Source of the DNA: Streptomyces sp. NBC_00457
GTDB lineage: Bacteria > Actinomycetota > Actinomycetes > Streptomycetales > Streptomycetaceae
DNA: 64,000 nucleotides
Direction of reading: 5' to 3'
Assembly (NCBI RefSeq): GCF_036014015.1
Contig: NZ_CP107905.1
Coordinates: forward strand, 6,820,001 to 6,884,000
In this document: piece after piece, positions 45,535 through 54,580 of the stretch
How positions within the stretch are numbered: position 1 is the first letter of the stretch
Layout of the letters: every line of letters starts with the position of its first letter
Position numbers and translations under genes: made by a program
The notes under the pieces: generated by a model
Told to the model about the DNA's origin: nothing
What the model saw: the letters and a program-made list of their open reading frames with translations, nothing else
The model's database searches: none

Positions 45535-46380
45535 TCAATCGCCGCGCTCGCGCAGCTGCTCCTCGGTCAGCCCCTGCCGCCAGTAGCCCACGAACGTGAC
45601 CCGGCGGCGGTCGATCCCACGCTCGCCCACAAAATGCCGGCGCAGCTGCTTCACGCAGCCGGACTCACCCGCGATCCAGACGTACGGCCGCTCCGCGGAC
45701 GGGAGTTGGTCGGCCCGCACGGCGTCGAGGGCCATGGGGGACCCCTCGGCGCGCACGAGCCACGTGATGTCCGCGTCCGCCTCCGTCACCAGATCCTGGA
45801 TGTCACCGGCATGGTGCACCTCCAGCCAGACCCGGGCACGGGTACCGGCGGGCAGCGACTCGACGATGGCGGAGACGGCCGGTACGGCGGTCTCGTCGCC
45901 CCAGATCACCACCAGATCGGTGTCGGCGGGCGGCCGGAAACGAATGGCCCGGTTGTCGGCGACGGCCGGCCCGAGCAACAGCACCCGGTCCCCGGCACCC
46001 GCCCGCGAGGCCCACCGCGACGCCGGCCCCGCGGGCACCGCGGCGCCCGGCTCGACCCCGTGCAGCACAAAGTCGATATCGATCTCCTCGGGCTCCCGGC
46101 GCAACGCCCGCAACGTGTACGACCGCATCACGGCCCGCACGTCATCCGGCAGTTCCCGCCACCCCTGCCACCAGCCATCCCCGAGCTCGATCGGCACGGC
46201 GGGCTCGGTCTGCCCCGGATGCGGCAGAAACAACGACAGCGACTGGTCACACCCGTCGGAATGAAAGTCCCGCAACTCGTCCCCGGCAAAGGTGACCCGG
46301 ACCAGAGAGGGCCCGAGCCGCTGAGTCCGTACGACGTGGAGCGAGAAGAACCGGAAGGGGGTGGTGACGGCGGTGGTCAT
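45535..46380 (-). CDS. Siderophore-interacting flavoprotein (ViuB/SIP family), 281 aa
   Basis: Ferric-siderophore reductase. ATG 46380 follows CAGGAG. FAD domain signature RSYTLRALRREPEEIDIDFVLHG (RxYT binding) and the C-terminal NAD(P)H-binding part ending with WIAGESGCVKQLRRHFVGERGIDRRRVTFVGYWRQG, including the lysine and arginine typical of SIPs. Releases iron from ferrioxamine in the cytoplasm. It follows the desE-like gene on the same strand with a dispersed repeat between, so it may be read from the desE promoter. Confidence 0.92.
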   Translation of the reverse strand: MTTAVTTPFRFFSLHVVRTQRLGPSLVRVTFAGDELRDFHSDGCDQSLSLFLPHPGQTEPAVPIELGDGWWQGWRELPDDVRAVMRSYTLRALRREPEEIDIDFVLHGVEPGAAVPAGPASRWASRAGAGDRVLLLGPAVADNRAIRFRPPADTDLVVIWGDETAVPAVSAIVESLPAGTRARVWLEVHHAGDIQDLVTEADADITWLVRAEGSPMALDAVRADQLPSAERPYVWIAGESGCVKQLRRHFVGERGIDRRRVTFVGYWRQGLTEEQLRERGD

Positions 46381-46420
46381 AGGGGTTGCTCCTGAAAGGG
46401 GGGCGGGGGAGCGTGCCTGT

Positions 46421-46472
46421 CTTTTAGGGGCGCGGGGAACTGCGCGACCAGCCCCCACCGCCCCGCAGCTAA
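46421..46472. repeat. Dispersed GC-rich intergenic repeat, copy 4
   Basis: CTTTTAGGGGCGCGGGG, AACTGCGCGACCA, GCCCCCACC and CCCGCAG, the forward orientation. Here it lies between two co-directional genes (desE and SIP) instead of a convergent pair. Confidence 0.85.
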
Positions 46473-46495
46473 CCCACAACATCAAGCCCCGTTGA

Positions 46496-47542
46496 TCAGC
46501 TGACCTTCTTCGCCTTCTCAAGAGCCTCCGCAAGGTTCTCAAGAAGCGGCGTGCACTTGTCATACGACAGAATCGGCTCCGGCGACCGAGCAATCACCTG
46601 CCCAGCCTTCACCGCAGGCAACTGCTTCCACGTGCCCTCAGCGATGTCCGCCGGCTGAATCGTCGAGGACCGGTCGTCCATCATGATGACGTCCGCCCCG
46701 TACTTGTCGACGTTCTCCCAGCTGAGGCTCTCGAACCAACCACCGGTCGCCTCCTTCGCCTTCTCCGGCGGCTCGACGAAGTTCACGCCGAGAGCCTTGA
46801 AGTACTCCAGGTCGATGGAGAAGTTGGTGCCGGACACGTAGAAGAGGTCCGCGCTCGCGGAGCCGGCCAGCACCTTGATGTCGGGCTTGGCCTTGGCCGC
46901 GGCGCGCAGCCGGGCGGCCGCGTCCTCGAACTTCTTCTTGGACTGGACGACCTTGTCGGCCGTCATGTCGGCGCCGAGCGACTCGGCCAGCTCCCACATG
47001 CGCCCCAGCGGCTTGGTCATCTGCCGGTCGTAGACGGAGATCGCGGTGCTCGGCGCGAGCTTGGCGATCTTGTCCTTGGACGCCTCGGGGACGTACCAGA
47101 GGGTGCCGGCGCTGTCGAAGGTCGTGGAGATGAGGACGTCGGGCTGGAAGGCGGCGTACTGCTCGACGTTGAACGCGTCCCAGACGTTGCCGAAGACCGT
47201 CAGCTTGCTGACGTCCATGTCGCCGGCCTGCACATCCGCCTTGCCGGACTTGGTCTTGGTCGGGCCGAAGACGCCCTTGACCTCGATGCCGTAGTCGTAG
47301 AGGGCGGCGGCGACACCGGTGAACGCGACGATCTTCGTGGGGACTTCGTCCAGCTTCACGGTCGTACCGCGGTCGTCCTTGAACGACCAGGGGCCGGTAG
47401 CCTTCGCGGAGGCCGTCGACTCAGAGCCACCGCTCTTCGCGTCGTCGTCTCCGCAGGCTGCGAGCGCGGCACCGAGGCCGAGGGCGCCACCGGCGGCGAG
47501 GATGCCACGGCGGGTGAAGTGGGTGGCTCTGGCGTTGGACAT
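46496..47542 (-). CDS. desE: Ferrioxamine-binding lipoprotein DesE
   Basis: Siderophore-binding lipoprotein of the class III (FhuD/BtuF-like) fold for ferrioxamine uptake. ATG 47542 gives a twin-arginine signal (HFTRRGILAAGG) and lipobox ALAACGDD with cysteine near residue 30. The mature part has KIVAFTGVAAALYDYGIEVKGVFGP, VLISTTFDSAGTLWYVPE and LLENLAEALEKA. 348 residues. An iron box lies 51 bases upstream. Its ABC permeases are not in the window. Confidence 0.93.
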   Translation of the reverse strand: MSNARATHFTRRGILAAGGALGLGAALAACGDDDAKSGGSESTASAKATGPWSFKDDRGTTVKLDEVPTKIVAFTGVAAALYDYGIEVKGVFGPTKTKSGKADVQAGDMDVSKLTVFGNVWDAFNVEQYAAFQPDVLISTTFDSAGTLWYVPEASKDKIAKLAPSTAISVYDRQMTKPLGRMWELAESLGADMTADKVVQSKKKFEDAAARLRAAAKAKPDIKVLAGSASADLFYVSGTNFSIDLEYFKALGVNFVEPPEKAKEATGGWFESLSWENVDKYGADVIMMDDRSSTIQPADIAEGTWKQLPAVKAGQVIARSPEPILSYDKCTPLLENLAEALEKAKKVS

Positions 47543-47592
47543 GGTGTGACTGCTTTCGAACGGGGCGAAGCGCCCGCCGGACAAGTTCGAAC

Positions 47593-47611
47593 GTAGGTTA
47601 GCCTAACCTCA
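47593..47611. promoter_or_regulatory. Iron box upstream of desE
   Basis: GTAGGTTAGCCTAACCTCA, close to the DmdR1/IdeR consensus with core TAGGTTAGCCTAACCT. Co-regulates the receptor with desABCD. Confidence 0.88.
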
Positions 47612-47675
47612 CCACTTGTCCAGGGGTGGGCCGCCCCCCGGTCCGAAGCCTGTACGCACCCTGTGACCTGCTGTT

Positions 47676-48836
47676 TCAGCTCGTCAGCCCCAACTCCCGT
47701 GCAATCAGCATCCGTTGGACCTCGCTGGTGCCCTCACCGATTTCCAGGATCTTCGAGTCGCGCCACATGCGTGCCACCGGGTATTCGTTCATGAAGCCGT
47801 AGCCGCCGTGGATCTGGGTCGCCTCACGGGCGTTGTCCACCGCGATCGTCGACGAGTAGAGCTTGGCCAGGGCCGCCTCCTTCTTGAAGGGTTCCCCGGC
47901 GACCAGGCGGGAGGCCGCGTCACGCCAGGCCAGGCGGGAGGTGTGGGCCTTCATCTCCATGTCGGCGAGCTTGAACTGGATCGCCTGGTTGGCGCCGATC
48001 GGGCGGCCGAAGGCGTGCCGTTCCTTCGCGTACTTCAGCGACTCGTCCACACAGCCCTGGGCCAGGCCCGTCGCCAGGGCCGCGATGGCGATACGGCCCT
48101 CGTCGAGGATGTGCAGGAACTGGGCGTAGCCCCGGCCCTGTTCGCCCAGCAGGTTCGCGGCCGGGACCCGGACGTCGGAGAAGGACAGCTCGCGGGTGTC
48201 GGAGGCGTTCCAGCCGACCTTCGAATAGGGCGGGGCGACGGTGAAGCCCGGGGTTCCCGCCGGGACGATGATCGCGGAGATCAGCGGCCTGCCGTCCGGC
48301 TTGCGGCCCGTCACCGCGGTGACGGTCACCAGGCCCGTGATGTCCGTACCGGAGTTGGTGATGAAGCACTTCGTGCCGTTGATCACCCACTCGTCCGTCT
48401 CGGCGTCCAGCCGGGCCGTCGTCCGCGTCGCGCCCGCGTCGCTGCCGCCGTCCGGCTCGGTCAGGCCGAAGGCGCCGAGGATCTCGCCGGCGCACAGGCG
48501 GGGGAGCCACTCGCGCTTCTGCTCCTCGGTGCCGAAGAGGTGGATCGGCATCGCGCCGAGCGAGACGCCGGCCTCCAGGGTGATGGCCACCGAGGAGTCC
48601 ACGCGGGCGAGTTCCTCCAGGGCGATGCCCAGCGCCAGATAGTCGCCGCCCATACCGCCGTACTCCTCCGGGAACGGCAGCCCGAACAGGCCCATGCGGC
48701 CCATCTCGCGGACGATCTCGTACGGGAATTCATGGTGCTCGTAGAACTCGCCGATCTTGGGGGCGACCACGTCGTGCGCGAACTGCTCGACCGTACGCCG
48801 GAGTTCTTCGAGTTCGGGGGACAGGCGGTGGTCCAT
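47676..48836 (-). CDS. Acyl-CoA dehydrogenase (isovaleryl/branched-chain type), 386 aa
   Basis: FAD enzyme of leucine breakdown by operon context (isovaleryl-CoA to 3-methylcrotonyl-CoA). Marks: AFGLTEPDGGSDAGATRTTA (FAD-binding), WVINGTKCFITNSG, and the C-terminal catalytic region ATQIHGGYGFMNEYPVARMWRDSKILEIGEGTSEVQRMLIAREL with the Glu of EIGEGTSE. Last gene of the operon; its start is 6 bases after the lyase gene. Length is normal. Confidence 0.92.
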   Translation of the reverse strand: MDHRLSPELEELRRTVEQFAHDVVAPKIGEFYEHHEFPYEIVREMGRMGLFGLPFPEEYGGMGGDYLALGIALEELARVDSSVAITLEAGVSLGAMPIHLFGTEEQKREWLPRLCAGEILGAFGLTEPDGGSDAGATRTTARLDAETDEWVINGTKCFITNSGTDITGLVTVTAVTGRKPDGRPLISAIIVPAGTPGFTVAPPYSKVGWNASDTRELSFSDVRVPAANLLGEQGRGYAQFLHILDEGRIAIAALATGLAQGCVDESLKYAKERHAFGRPIGANQAIQFKLADMEMKAHTSRLAWRDAASRLVAGEPFKKEAALAKLYSSTIAVDNAREATQIHGGYGFMNEYPVARMWRDSKILEIGEGTSEVQRMLIARELGLTS

Positions 48837-48842
48837 GGCAGA

Positions 48843-49799
48843 TCACTGCTCCTTGTGGGGCTGTGGTGTGGTACCGAGTGCGCGGACGGCGCGGGACGGG
48901 CTGGGTCGGCCCAGGTGGGCGGCCATCCAGACGCTGGTGGCGACGAGACGGCCGAGGTCTACTCCGGTGTCGATGCCGAGTCCTTGGAGCATCCACACGA
49001 GGTCTTCGGTGGCGAGGTTGCCGGTGGCGGACTTGGCGTACGGGCAGCCGCCGAGGCCGCCCGCCGAGGCGTCGACGGTGGTGACGCCGTGTTGCAGCGC
49101 GACCAGGGTGTTGGCCAGCGCCTGGCCGTACGTGTCGTGGAAGTGCACGCCCAACGCGCTGGTCGGGACGTGCTGTTCCTTGAGTGCGGCGAGGAGTTCG
49201 AGGACGTGGCCCGGGGTCGCCACGCCGATCGTGTCGCCGAGGCTCAGCTCGTCGCAGCCCATGTCCAGCAGGGCCCTGGCGACGTGCACGACCTGGTGGA
49301 CGGGGACCGGGCCCTCCCACGGGTCGCCGAAGCACATCGACAGATAACCGCGCACGTGGACCTGCTCGGCTTTCGCCCGCACGACCACCGGCTCGAACAT
49401 GGCCAGCGCCTCGTCGAGCGTCCGGTTGAGGTTGGCCTTGGCGAAGGTCTCCGTGGCGCTGGCGAAGACGGCGACACGGGTGGCGCCGAGGGACAGCGCC
49501 CGGTCCAGTCCGCGTTCGTTCGGCACGAGCACCGGGAGTGCGACCGGCAAGTCGCTCACGGCCGGGAACAGCTCTTCCGCGTCCGCGAGTTGAGGCACCC
49601 ACTTGGGGTGGACGAAGCTGGTCGCCTCGATCGTCGTCAGGCCCGAGTCGGCCAGCCGGCGGATGAACTCCGCCTTGATCTCGGTCGGCACGGTCGACTT
49701 CTCGTTCTGCAGTCCGTCGCGCGCGCCGACCTCGTGGATCCGCACCCGGGCGGGCAGACCCTGGGCCGGTACGACCATGGGGAGTCCCTGAACCGTCAT
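48843..49799 (-). CDS. hmgL: Hydroxymethylglutaryl-CoA lyase
   Basis: Splits 3-hydroxy-3-methylglutaryl-CoA to acetoacetate and acetyl-CoA, ending the leucine pathway. DRE-TIM signature VRIHEVGARDGLQNEKS at residues about 19-35, metal-binding HFHDTYGQALAN, and the C-terminal cysteine loop GGLGGCPYAKSATGN. 318 residues. ATG 49799 overlaps the biotin-carboxylase stop. The enoyl-CoA hydratase step is not in this operon. Confidence 0.94.
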   Translation of the reverse strand: MTVQGLPMVVPAQGLPARVRIHEVGARDGLQNEKSTVPTEIKAEFIRRLADSGLTTIEATSFVHPKWVPQLADAEELFPAVSDLPVALPVLVPNERGLDRALSLGATRVAVFASATETFAKANLNRTLDEALAMFEPVVVRAKAEQVHVRGYLSMCFGDPWEGPVPVHQVVHVARALLDMGCDELSLGDTIGVATPGHVLELLAALKEQHVPTSALGVHFHDTYGQALANTLVALQHGVTTVDASAGGLGGCPYAKSATGNLATEDLVWMLQGLGIDTGVDLGRLVATSVWMAAHLGRPSPSRAVRALGTTPQPHKEQ

Positions 49800-51808
49800 T
49801 CCTCCGCCTCCTCGTGCGGTGCGACGACCGCCAGTACCTGGTCCATGGCGACCGTCGTGCCCGGCGCCACATCCAGTTCGGCGACCGTGCCGGCGTGCGG
49901 GGCGGAGATGACGTGCTCCATCTTCATCGCCTCGACGACCAGCAGACTCTGACCGGCGGCCACCTCGTCACCGACGGCCACCTTCACGACCGTGACCGTC
50001 CCCGGCATCGGCGCGGTGAGCGAATCGGCACCGGAGTGCGCGGCGCGGGTGAGCGACGCGGCGACCGGGTCGTGGTCCCGGACGTGCCACGCGTCGCCGT
50101 CGCGGCCGATCCAGGTGCCGTCCGGCAGGGCGGCGAAGGTGTGGGCGATGCCGTCGAGCCGGCAGGTGAACCGGCCTCCGGGCTCGGGAAGCGGGCCTGC
50201 GGACCCCCGAAGAGGTTCGTCCGCATCTTCCAGCAGCAGCTCGGTCCCGCCGTCCGGTGTACTGCGTACGCGCACGGTCACCGGCTCGTGGCCCGGCACG
50301 CGCAGGTGGTGTGCCGTCCAGGCCCGCTCTCCCCCCAGCCGCCAGCCGTCCGCGGCGCCGAACGGGTCGGCCCAGCCGGTGCCGCCGGCGGGCGCGAGCG
50401 CCGTCTGGCGCAGCAGCGCTGCCGCCGCGTAGACCTCCGCGGGCACCTCGTCGAGTACGAGCCCGTCCACCTCCCGCTCGACCAGCCCCGTGTCCAACTC
50501 GCCCTCGACCACGGCCGGATGGGCCAGCAGCCGCCGCAGGAACCCCGCGTTCGTCTGCACGCCCAGCGTCACCGTCTCCCCGAGGGCGGCCCGGAGCTTC
50601 CTGAGCGCGGTCGCGCGGTCGGGGCCGTACGCGATCACCTTGGACAGCATCGGGTCGTACAGACTGCCGACCTCGGTGCCCTCGCTGAGCCCGGAGTCGG
50701 TGCGGACGCCGTTGCCCTGGGGTTCACGGAGGCTGAGTACCGTGCCGCCGGACGGGAGGAACCCGCGCGCGGGATCTTCGGCGCAGACGCGGGCCTCGAC
50801 GGCGTGCCCGGTCAGCCGGATCTCGTCCTGCGTGAACGGCAGCCGCTCTCCCGCCGCCACCCGCAGCTGCCACTCCACCAGATCCAGGCCTGTGATCAGC
50901 TCGGTCACCGGGTGTTCCACCTGGAGGCGGGTGTTCATCTCCATGAAGTAGTACGACGACGGATCGACGCCCGGGACGATGAACTCGACCGTGCCCGCGC
51001 CGACGTATCCGCAGGAACGGGCCGCCTGGACCGCCGCCTCGCCCATGGACGCGCGCGTGGCCTCGTCCAGCAGGACGGAAGGCGCCTCCTCGATGATCTT
51101 CTGGTGGCGGCGCTGGAGGGAGCACTCGCGCTCGCCCAGGTGGATCACATTCCCGTGGGCGTCCGCCAGGACCTGGATCTCGATGTGCCGGGGCCGGTCG
51201 ATCCACCGCTCGACGAGGAGCGTGTCGTCGCCGAAGGAGGCCGCGGCCTCGCGCCGGGCCGCCGCGATCTCCTCGTCCAGCACGGCCAGGTCGCGCACCA
51301 GGCGCATGCCCTTTCCGCCACCGCCGGCGCTGGGCTTCAGCAGCACGGGGGCGCCCAACTCGCGGGCGGCGTCGACGATTTCGGGGTCACGTCCGCCGGG
51401 CACCACCGGCACCCCGGCCGCCTGCACCGTCTCCTTCGCCCGGATCTTGTCGCCCATGAGGGAGATCGCCTCGGCGGGCGGCCCGATGAAGGCCAGACCC
51501 GCCTCGCCGCACGCGCGCGCGAACGCGGTGTTCTCGGCGAGGAAGCCGTACCCGGGATGGACCGCCTGGGCGCCGGTGCGGGCGGCGGCCTCCAGGATGC
51601 GCTCCACGGACAGATAGCTCTGTGCCGCCGGCGCGGGACCGATCCGTACCGCCGTGTCGGCCTCCCGGACGTGCCGGGCGTCGGCGTCCGCGTCGGAGAA
51701 GACGGCGACCGAGCGGACGCCCAGCGTGCGCAGGGTGCGGATGACCCGGACGGCGATCTCTCCCCGGTTGGCCACAAGCACGGTGTCGAACATGATCGTG
51801 TCGGACAT
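49796..51808 (-). CDS. Biotin-carrying subunit of 3-methylcrotonyl-CoA carboxylase (AccA-type)
   Basis: Biotin carboxylase fused to the biotin carrier domain. ATG 51808 is chosen for its GAGGG site; the GTG at 51826 overlaps the carboxyltransferase stop. Domains: N-terminal VLVANRGEIAVRVIRTLR, ATP-grasp (KPSAGGGGKGMRLV, RECSLQRRHQKIIEEAPS), MNTRLQVEHPVTE, a linker domain and the biotin site EAMKMEH near the C-terminus (Lys about 629). Order with carboxyltransferase, HMG-CoA lyase and acyl-CoA dehydrogenase defines it as the leucine-pathway enzyme rather than propionyl-CoA carboxylase. Confidence 0.93.
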   Translation of the reverse strand: MSDTIMFDTVLVANRGEIAVRVIRTLRTLGVRSVAVFSDADADARHVREADTAVRIGPAPAAQSYLSVERILEAAARTGAQAVHPGYGFLAENTAFARACGEAGLAFIGPPAEAISLMGDKIRAKETVQAAGVPVVPGGRDPEIVDAARELGAPVLLKPSAGGGGKGMRLVRDLAVLDEEIAAARREAAASFGDDTLLVERWIDRPRHIEIQVLADAHGNVIHLGERECSLQRRHQKIIEEAPSVLLDEATRASMGEAAVQAARSCGYVGAGTVEFIVPGVDPSSYYFMEMNTRLQVEHPVTELITGLDLVEWQLRVAAGERLPFTQDEIRLTGHAVEARVCAEDPARGFLPSGGTVLSLREPQGNGVRTDSGLSEGTEVGSLYDPMLSKVIAYGPDRATALRKLRAALGETVTLGVQTNAGFLRRLLAHPAVVEGELDTGLVEREVDGLVLDEVPAEVYAAAALLRQTALAPAGGTGWADPFGAADGWRLGGERAWTAHHLRVPGHEPVTVRVRSTPDGGTELLLEDADEPLRGSAGPLPEPGGRFTCRLDGIAHTFAALPDGTWIGRDGDAWHVRDHDPVAASLTRAAHSGADSLTAPMPGTVTVVKVAVGDEVAAGQSLLVVEAMKMEHVISAPHAGTVAELDVAPGTTVAMDQVLAVVAPHEEAEE

Positions 51809-51822
51809 GGTCGTCAGGTCCC

Positions 51823-53439
51823 TCACATCCGGAAGACGCCGAACTGGGGATCACCCAGGGGCGCATTGGCGCACGCGGTCAGGGCCAGGCCCAGCACCTG
51901 ACGGGTGTCCAGCGGGTCGATGACGCCGTCGTCCCAGAGCCGGGCGGTGGCGTAGTAAGCGTTCCCCTGACGCTCGTACTGCGCACGGATCGGCGCCTTG
52001 AAGTCCTCTTCCTCGCCCTCGGGCCAGGACTCCCCGCGGGCCTCCAGCTGGTCCCGCTTGACGGTGGCGAGGACGGAGGCGGCCTGCTCGCCGCCCATGA
52101 CGGAGATCTTGGCGCCGGGCCACATCCACAGGAAGCGGGGGGAGTAGGCCCGGCCGCACATCGAGTAGTTGCCCGCGCCGTACGACCCGCCCACCACGAC
52201 CGTCAGCTTCGGCACGCGCGTGGTGGCGACCGCCGTCACCATCTTGGCGCCGTGCTTGGCGATGCCCCCGGCCTCGTAGTCCCGGCCGACCATGAACCCG
52301 GAGATGTTCTGCAGGAACACCAGCGGGATCCCGCGCTGGTCGCACAGCTCGATGAAGTGGGCGCCCTTCTGGGCGGACTCGGAGAACAGGATGCCGTTGT
52401 TGGCGACGATGCCGACCGGGTGGCCGTGGATCCGGGCGAAGCCGGTGACCAGGGTCTGCCCGAACTCGGACTTGAACTCGGAGAAGCGGGAGCCGTCGGT
52501 GACGCGCGCGATGATCTCGCGGACGTCGTACGGAGTGCGGGGGTCGGCCGGCACGGCGCCGTACAGCCCGTACGGGTCGACCTTCGGCTCGACGGCGGGC
52601 ACCACATCCCAGGGCAGCGGACCGCGCGCGGGCAGCGTGGCGACGATGTTGCGCACGATCCGCAGTGCGTGCGCGTCGTCCTCCGCGAGGTGGTCGGTCA
52701 CGCCGGACACGCGCGCGTGGACCTCGCCGCCGCCGAGCTCCTCTGCCGTCACGACCTCACCGGTGGCGGCCTTCACGAGCGGGGGCCCGCCGAGAAAGAT
52801 GGTGCCCTGATTGCGCACGATCACGGCCTCGTCGCTCATCGCGGGGACGTAAGCCCCACCGGCCGTGCACGACCCCAGCACGGCCGCGATCTGCGGGATG
52901 CGCGCCGCGGACATCCGGGCCTGGTTGTAGAAGATCCGCCCGAAGTGCTCACGGTCGGGGAAGACCTCGTCCTGCATGGGGAGGAAGGCGCCGCCGGAGT
53001 CCACCAGATAGAGACAGGGCAGCCGGTTCTCCAGGGCGACTTCCTGAGCCCGCAGATGCTTCTTCACGGTGATGGGGTAGTACGTGCCCCCCTTCACCGT
53101 GGCGTCATTGGCGACGATCACGCACTCGCGCCCGCCGACCCGCCCGATCCCGGCGATCACACCGGCCGCCGGGGCCTGTCCGTCGTACATCCCGTCGGCC
53201 GCGAGCGGGGCCAGGTCCAGGAAGGGTGAGCCGGGGTCGAGGAGGGTGTCGACCCGGTCGCGGGGCAGCAGCTTGCCGCGTGCGCGGTGTCGTGCGCGGG
53301 CCTTCTCGCCGCCGCCGAGCCGGGCGGCGGCGAGCTTGCCGCGCAGCTCCTCGACGAGCGCCAGCTGTGCCGCCTCATTGGCCCGCCAGGCCTCCGACGC
53401 GGGGTCCGCCGCGCTGTGGAGCTCCGGTGCCTGTTGCAT
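51823..53439 (-). CDS. Carboxyltransferase subunit of 3-methylcrotonyl-CoA carboxylase (AccD1-type)
   Basis: 538 residues with the two crotonase-like halves of an acyl-CoA carboxylase beta subunit: [65 protein letters not shown] and [25 protein letters not shown] (the MCC-typical variant). First gene of the four-gene operon. Its promoter region holds two TetR operators shared with the divergent regulator. Confidence 0.93.
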   Translation of the reverse strand: MQQAPELHSAADPASEAWRANEAAQLALVEELRGKLAAARLGGGEKARARHRARGKLLPRDRVDTLLDPGSPFLDLAPLAADGMYDGQAPAAGVIAGIGRVGGRECVIVANDATVKGGTYYPITVKKHLRAQEVALENRLPCLYLVDSGGAFLPMQDEVFPDREHFGRIFYNQARMSAARIPQIAAVLGSCTAGGAYVPAMSDEAVIVRNQGTIFLGGPPLVKAATGEVVTAEELGGGEVHARVSGVTDHLAEDDAHALRIVRNIVATLPARGPLPWDVVPAVEPKVDPYGLYGAVPADPRTPYDVREIIARVTDGSRFSEFKSEFGQTLVTGFARIHGHPVGIVANNGILFSESAQKGAHFIELCDQRGIPLVFLQNISGFMVGRDYEAGGIAKHGAKMVTAVATTRVPKLTVVVGGSYGAGNYSMCGRAYSPRFLWMWPGAKISVMGGEQAASVLATVKRDQLEARGESWPEGEEEDFKAPIRAQYERQGNAYYATARLWDDGVIDPLDTRQVLGLALTACANAPLGDPQFGVFRM

Positions 53440-53458
53440 CCTGCGGTCCCCTCACCTT

Positions 53459-53474
53459 GTTAATGAGCGTTAAC
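53459..53474. promoter_or_regulatory. TetR operator 1 in the leucine-operon promoter
   Basis: GTTAATGAGCGTTAAC, an imperfect 16-bp inverted repeat, 20 bases from the carboxyltransferase start. Confidence 0.75.
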
Positions 53475-53487
53475 GCATTTCCTCCAG

Positions 53488-53503
53488 GTTAACGACCGCT
53501 AAC
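53488..53503. promoter_or_regulatory. TetR operator 2, overlapping the regulator promoter
   Basis: GTTAACGACCGCTAAC, the same pattern as operator 1 (consensus GTTAAyGA-sCGyTAAC), 29 bases further on. It covers the -35 region of the tetR promoter. Confidence 0.75.
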
Positions 53504-53512
53504 CTCCCTGTC

Positions 53513-53518
53513 TAGAAT
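53513..53518 (+). promoter_or_regulatory. -10 element of the tetR gene, leaderless transcript likely
   Basis: TAGAAT with seven bases before the ATG at 53526, so transcription would begin at or next to the start codon. No Shine-Dalgarno lies in between. Confidence 0.6.
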
Positions 53519-53525
53519 TGGTTTC

Positions 53526-54125
53526 ATGGCCACCAGAACCGACGCCCCCACCCGCCGTGAGCAGATCCTCAAGGAGGCTGCCCGGCTCTTCGCCGAGCGC
53601 GGCTTCCACGGGGTCGGAGTCGACGAGATAGGCGCCGCGGTGGGCATCAGCGGCCCCGGCCTCTACCGGCACTTCGCGGGCAAGGACGCGATGCTCGCCG
53701 AGCTGCTCGTCGGCATCAGCGGCCAGCTCCTGACCGGCGGAAAGCGCAGGGTCGCCGAGGCGGACGGCAACCCCGACGCGCTCCTCGACTCCCTCATCGA
53801 GGGCCACATCGACTTCGCCCTCGACGACCGTCCCCTCATCACCCTGCACGACCGCGAGCTGGACCGCCTCCGCGACACCGACCGCAAGCTCGTACGGCAG
53901 CTGCAGCGGCAGTACGTCGAGCTGTGGGTGGATGTGGTGCGCAAGGTCTACCCCGGCCTGACCGAACCGACGGCCCGCTCGGCGGTCCACTCCGTCTTCG
54001 GCCTGCTGAACTCGACCCCGCACCTGGGGCGGCCGGGGTCCCTGCCGGGACGCGCGGCCACGGCGGAGCTGCTGCACCGGATGGCGCGGGGGGCGTTCGG
54101 GGCGGCGGAGGTGGGGGTGGAGTGA
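53526..54125 (+). CDS. TetR-family regulator of the leucine operon, 199 aa
   Basis: Predicted repressor of the divergent acyl-CoA carboxylase/dehydrogenase operon and of itself. The N-terminal HTH is clear: REQILKEAARLFAERGFHGVGVDEIGAAVGISGPGLYRHFAGKDAML (residues about 10-57). The ligand domain is helical with LITLHDRELDRLRDTDRKLVRQLQRQYVELWVDV. An acyl-CoA intermediate of the pathway is the likely signal, by analogy with other TetR regulators of acyl-CoA genes; this is inference. Two inverted repeats lie in the 86-base divergent spacer. Confidence 0.9.
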   Translation: MATRTDAPTRREQILKEAARLFAERGFHGVGVDEIGAAVGISGPGLYRHFAGKDAMLAELLVGISGQLLTGGKRRVAEADGNPDALLDSLIEGHIDFALDDRPLITLHDRELDRLRDTDRKLVRQLQRQYVELWVDVVRKVYPGLTEPTARSAVHSVFGLLNSTPHLGRPGSLPGRAATAELLHRMARGAFGAAEVGVE

Positions 54126-54223
54126 GGCGCCGGGCACAGGCTTGACGATCGGCGTGCTACGGGCGCCTCGACTCAGCCGAAGGCCAGCCAGTAGCCGCCC
54201 TGGGGCCGGTTCCGGCGAGCACC

Positions 54224-54529
54224 GTGCCGTCCTGGTGGGCGGCGTCCAGACCGGTGCCGCTGATATCGCCGGTCGGCGACAGGGTCCTGGCCACCGACCC
54301 GGAGACCGGCGAGACGAGTGTCCAGACGGTCACCGCCGAGGGCACCGCGACCCAGGGTCACCCCTTCTGGGTCCCGGAACTGGGCGAATGGATCGACGCC
54401 ACCGACCTTGCGGCCGGCCAGTGGCTACAGACCGGAGCCGGCACGTGTCCGTCCACGCCCCTGGACAGGCCGTCAGACCCTGAGGGAAATCCCCTCGACG
54501 GACACTGCTTGGCACATCCGGGCCAGTGA
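54224..54529 (+). pseudogene. Remnant of a polymorphic-toxin-type Hint domain protein
   Basis: The frame holds a Hint/pretoxin-HINT pattern: GDRVLATDPETGETSVQTVTA is the usual opening and GHPFWVPELGEWIDATDLAAGQWLQT the closing block that carries the His. About 30 residues normally found between them are missing, the N-terminal Cys-containing strand is absent, and no toxin or RHS repeat precedes or follows; after about 30 Pro/Gly-rich residues the frame ends. It is best read as a deleted fragment left in the 530-base gap after tetR. The stretch 54126-54223 has no gene. Confidence 0.65.
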
Positions 54530-54580
54530 TCTTCCGGTTTTACGCCCTGCCTCTGGTTCGGATCTGCCAATTGCTCGGCG

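Noticed and set aside
47715..49952. 745-codon open frame on the plus strand over the leucine operon
   Set aside because: Antisense shadow of acyl-CoA dehydrogenase and HMG-CoA lyase; composition typical of a complementary frame.
49814..51901. 695-codon open frame on the plus strand
   Set aside because: Antisense to the biotin carboxylase, which has complete ATP-grasp and biotin motifs.
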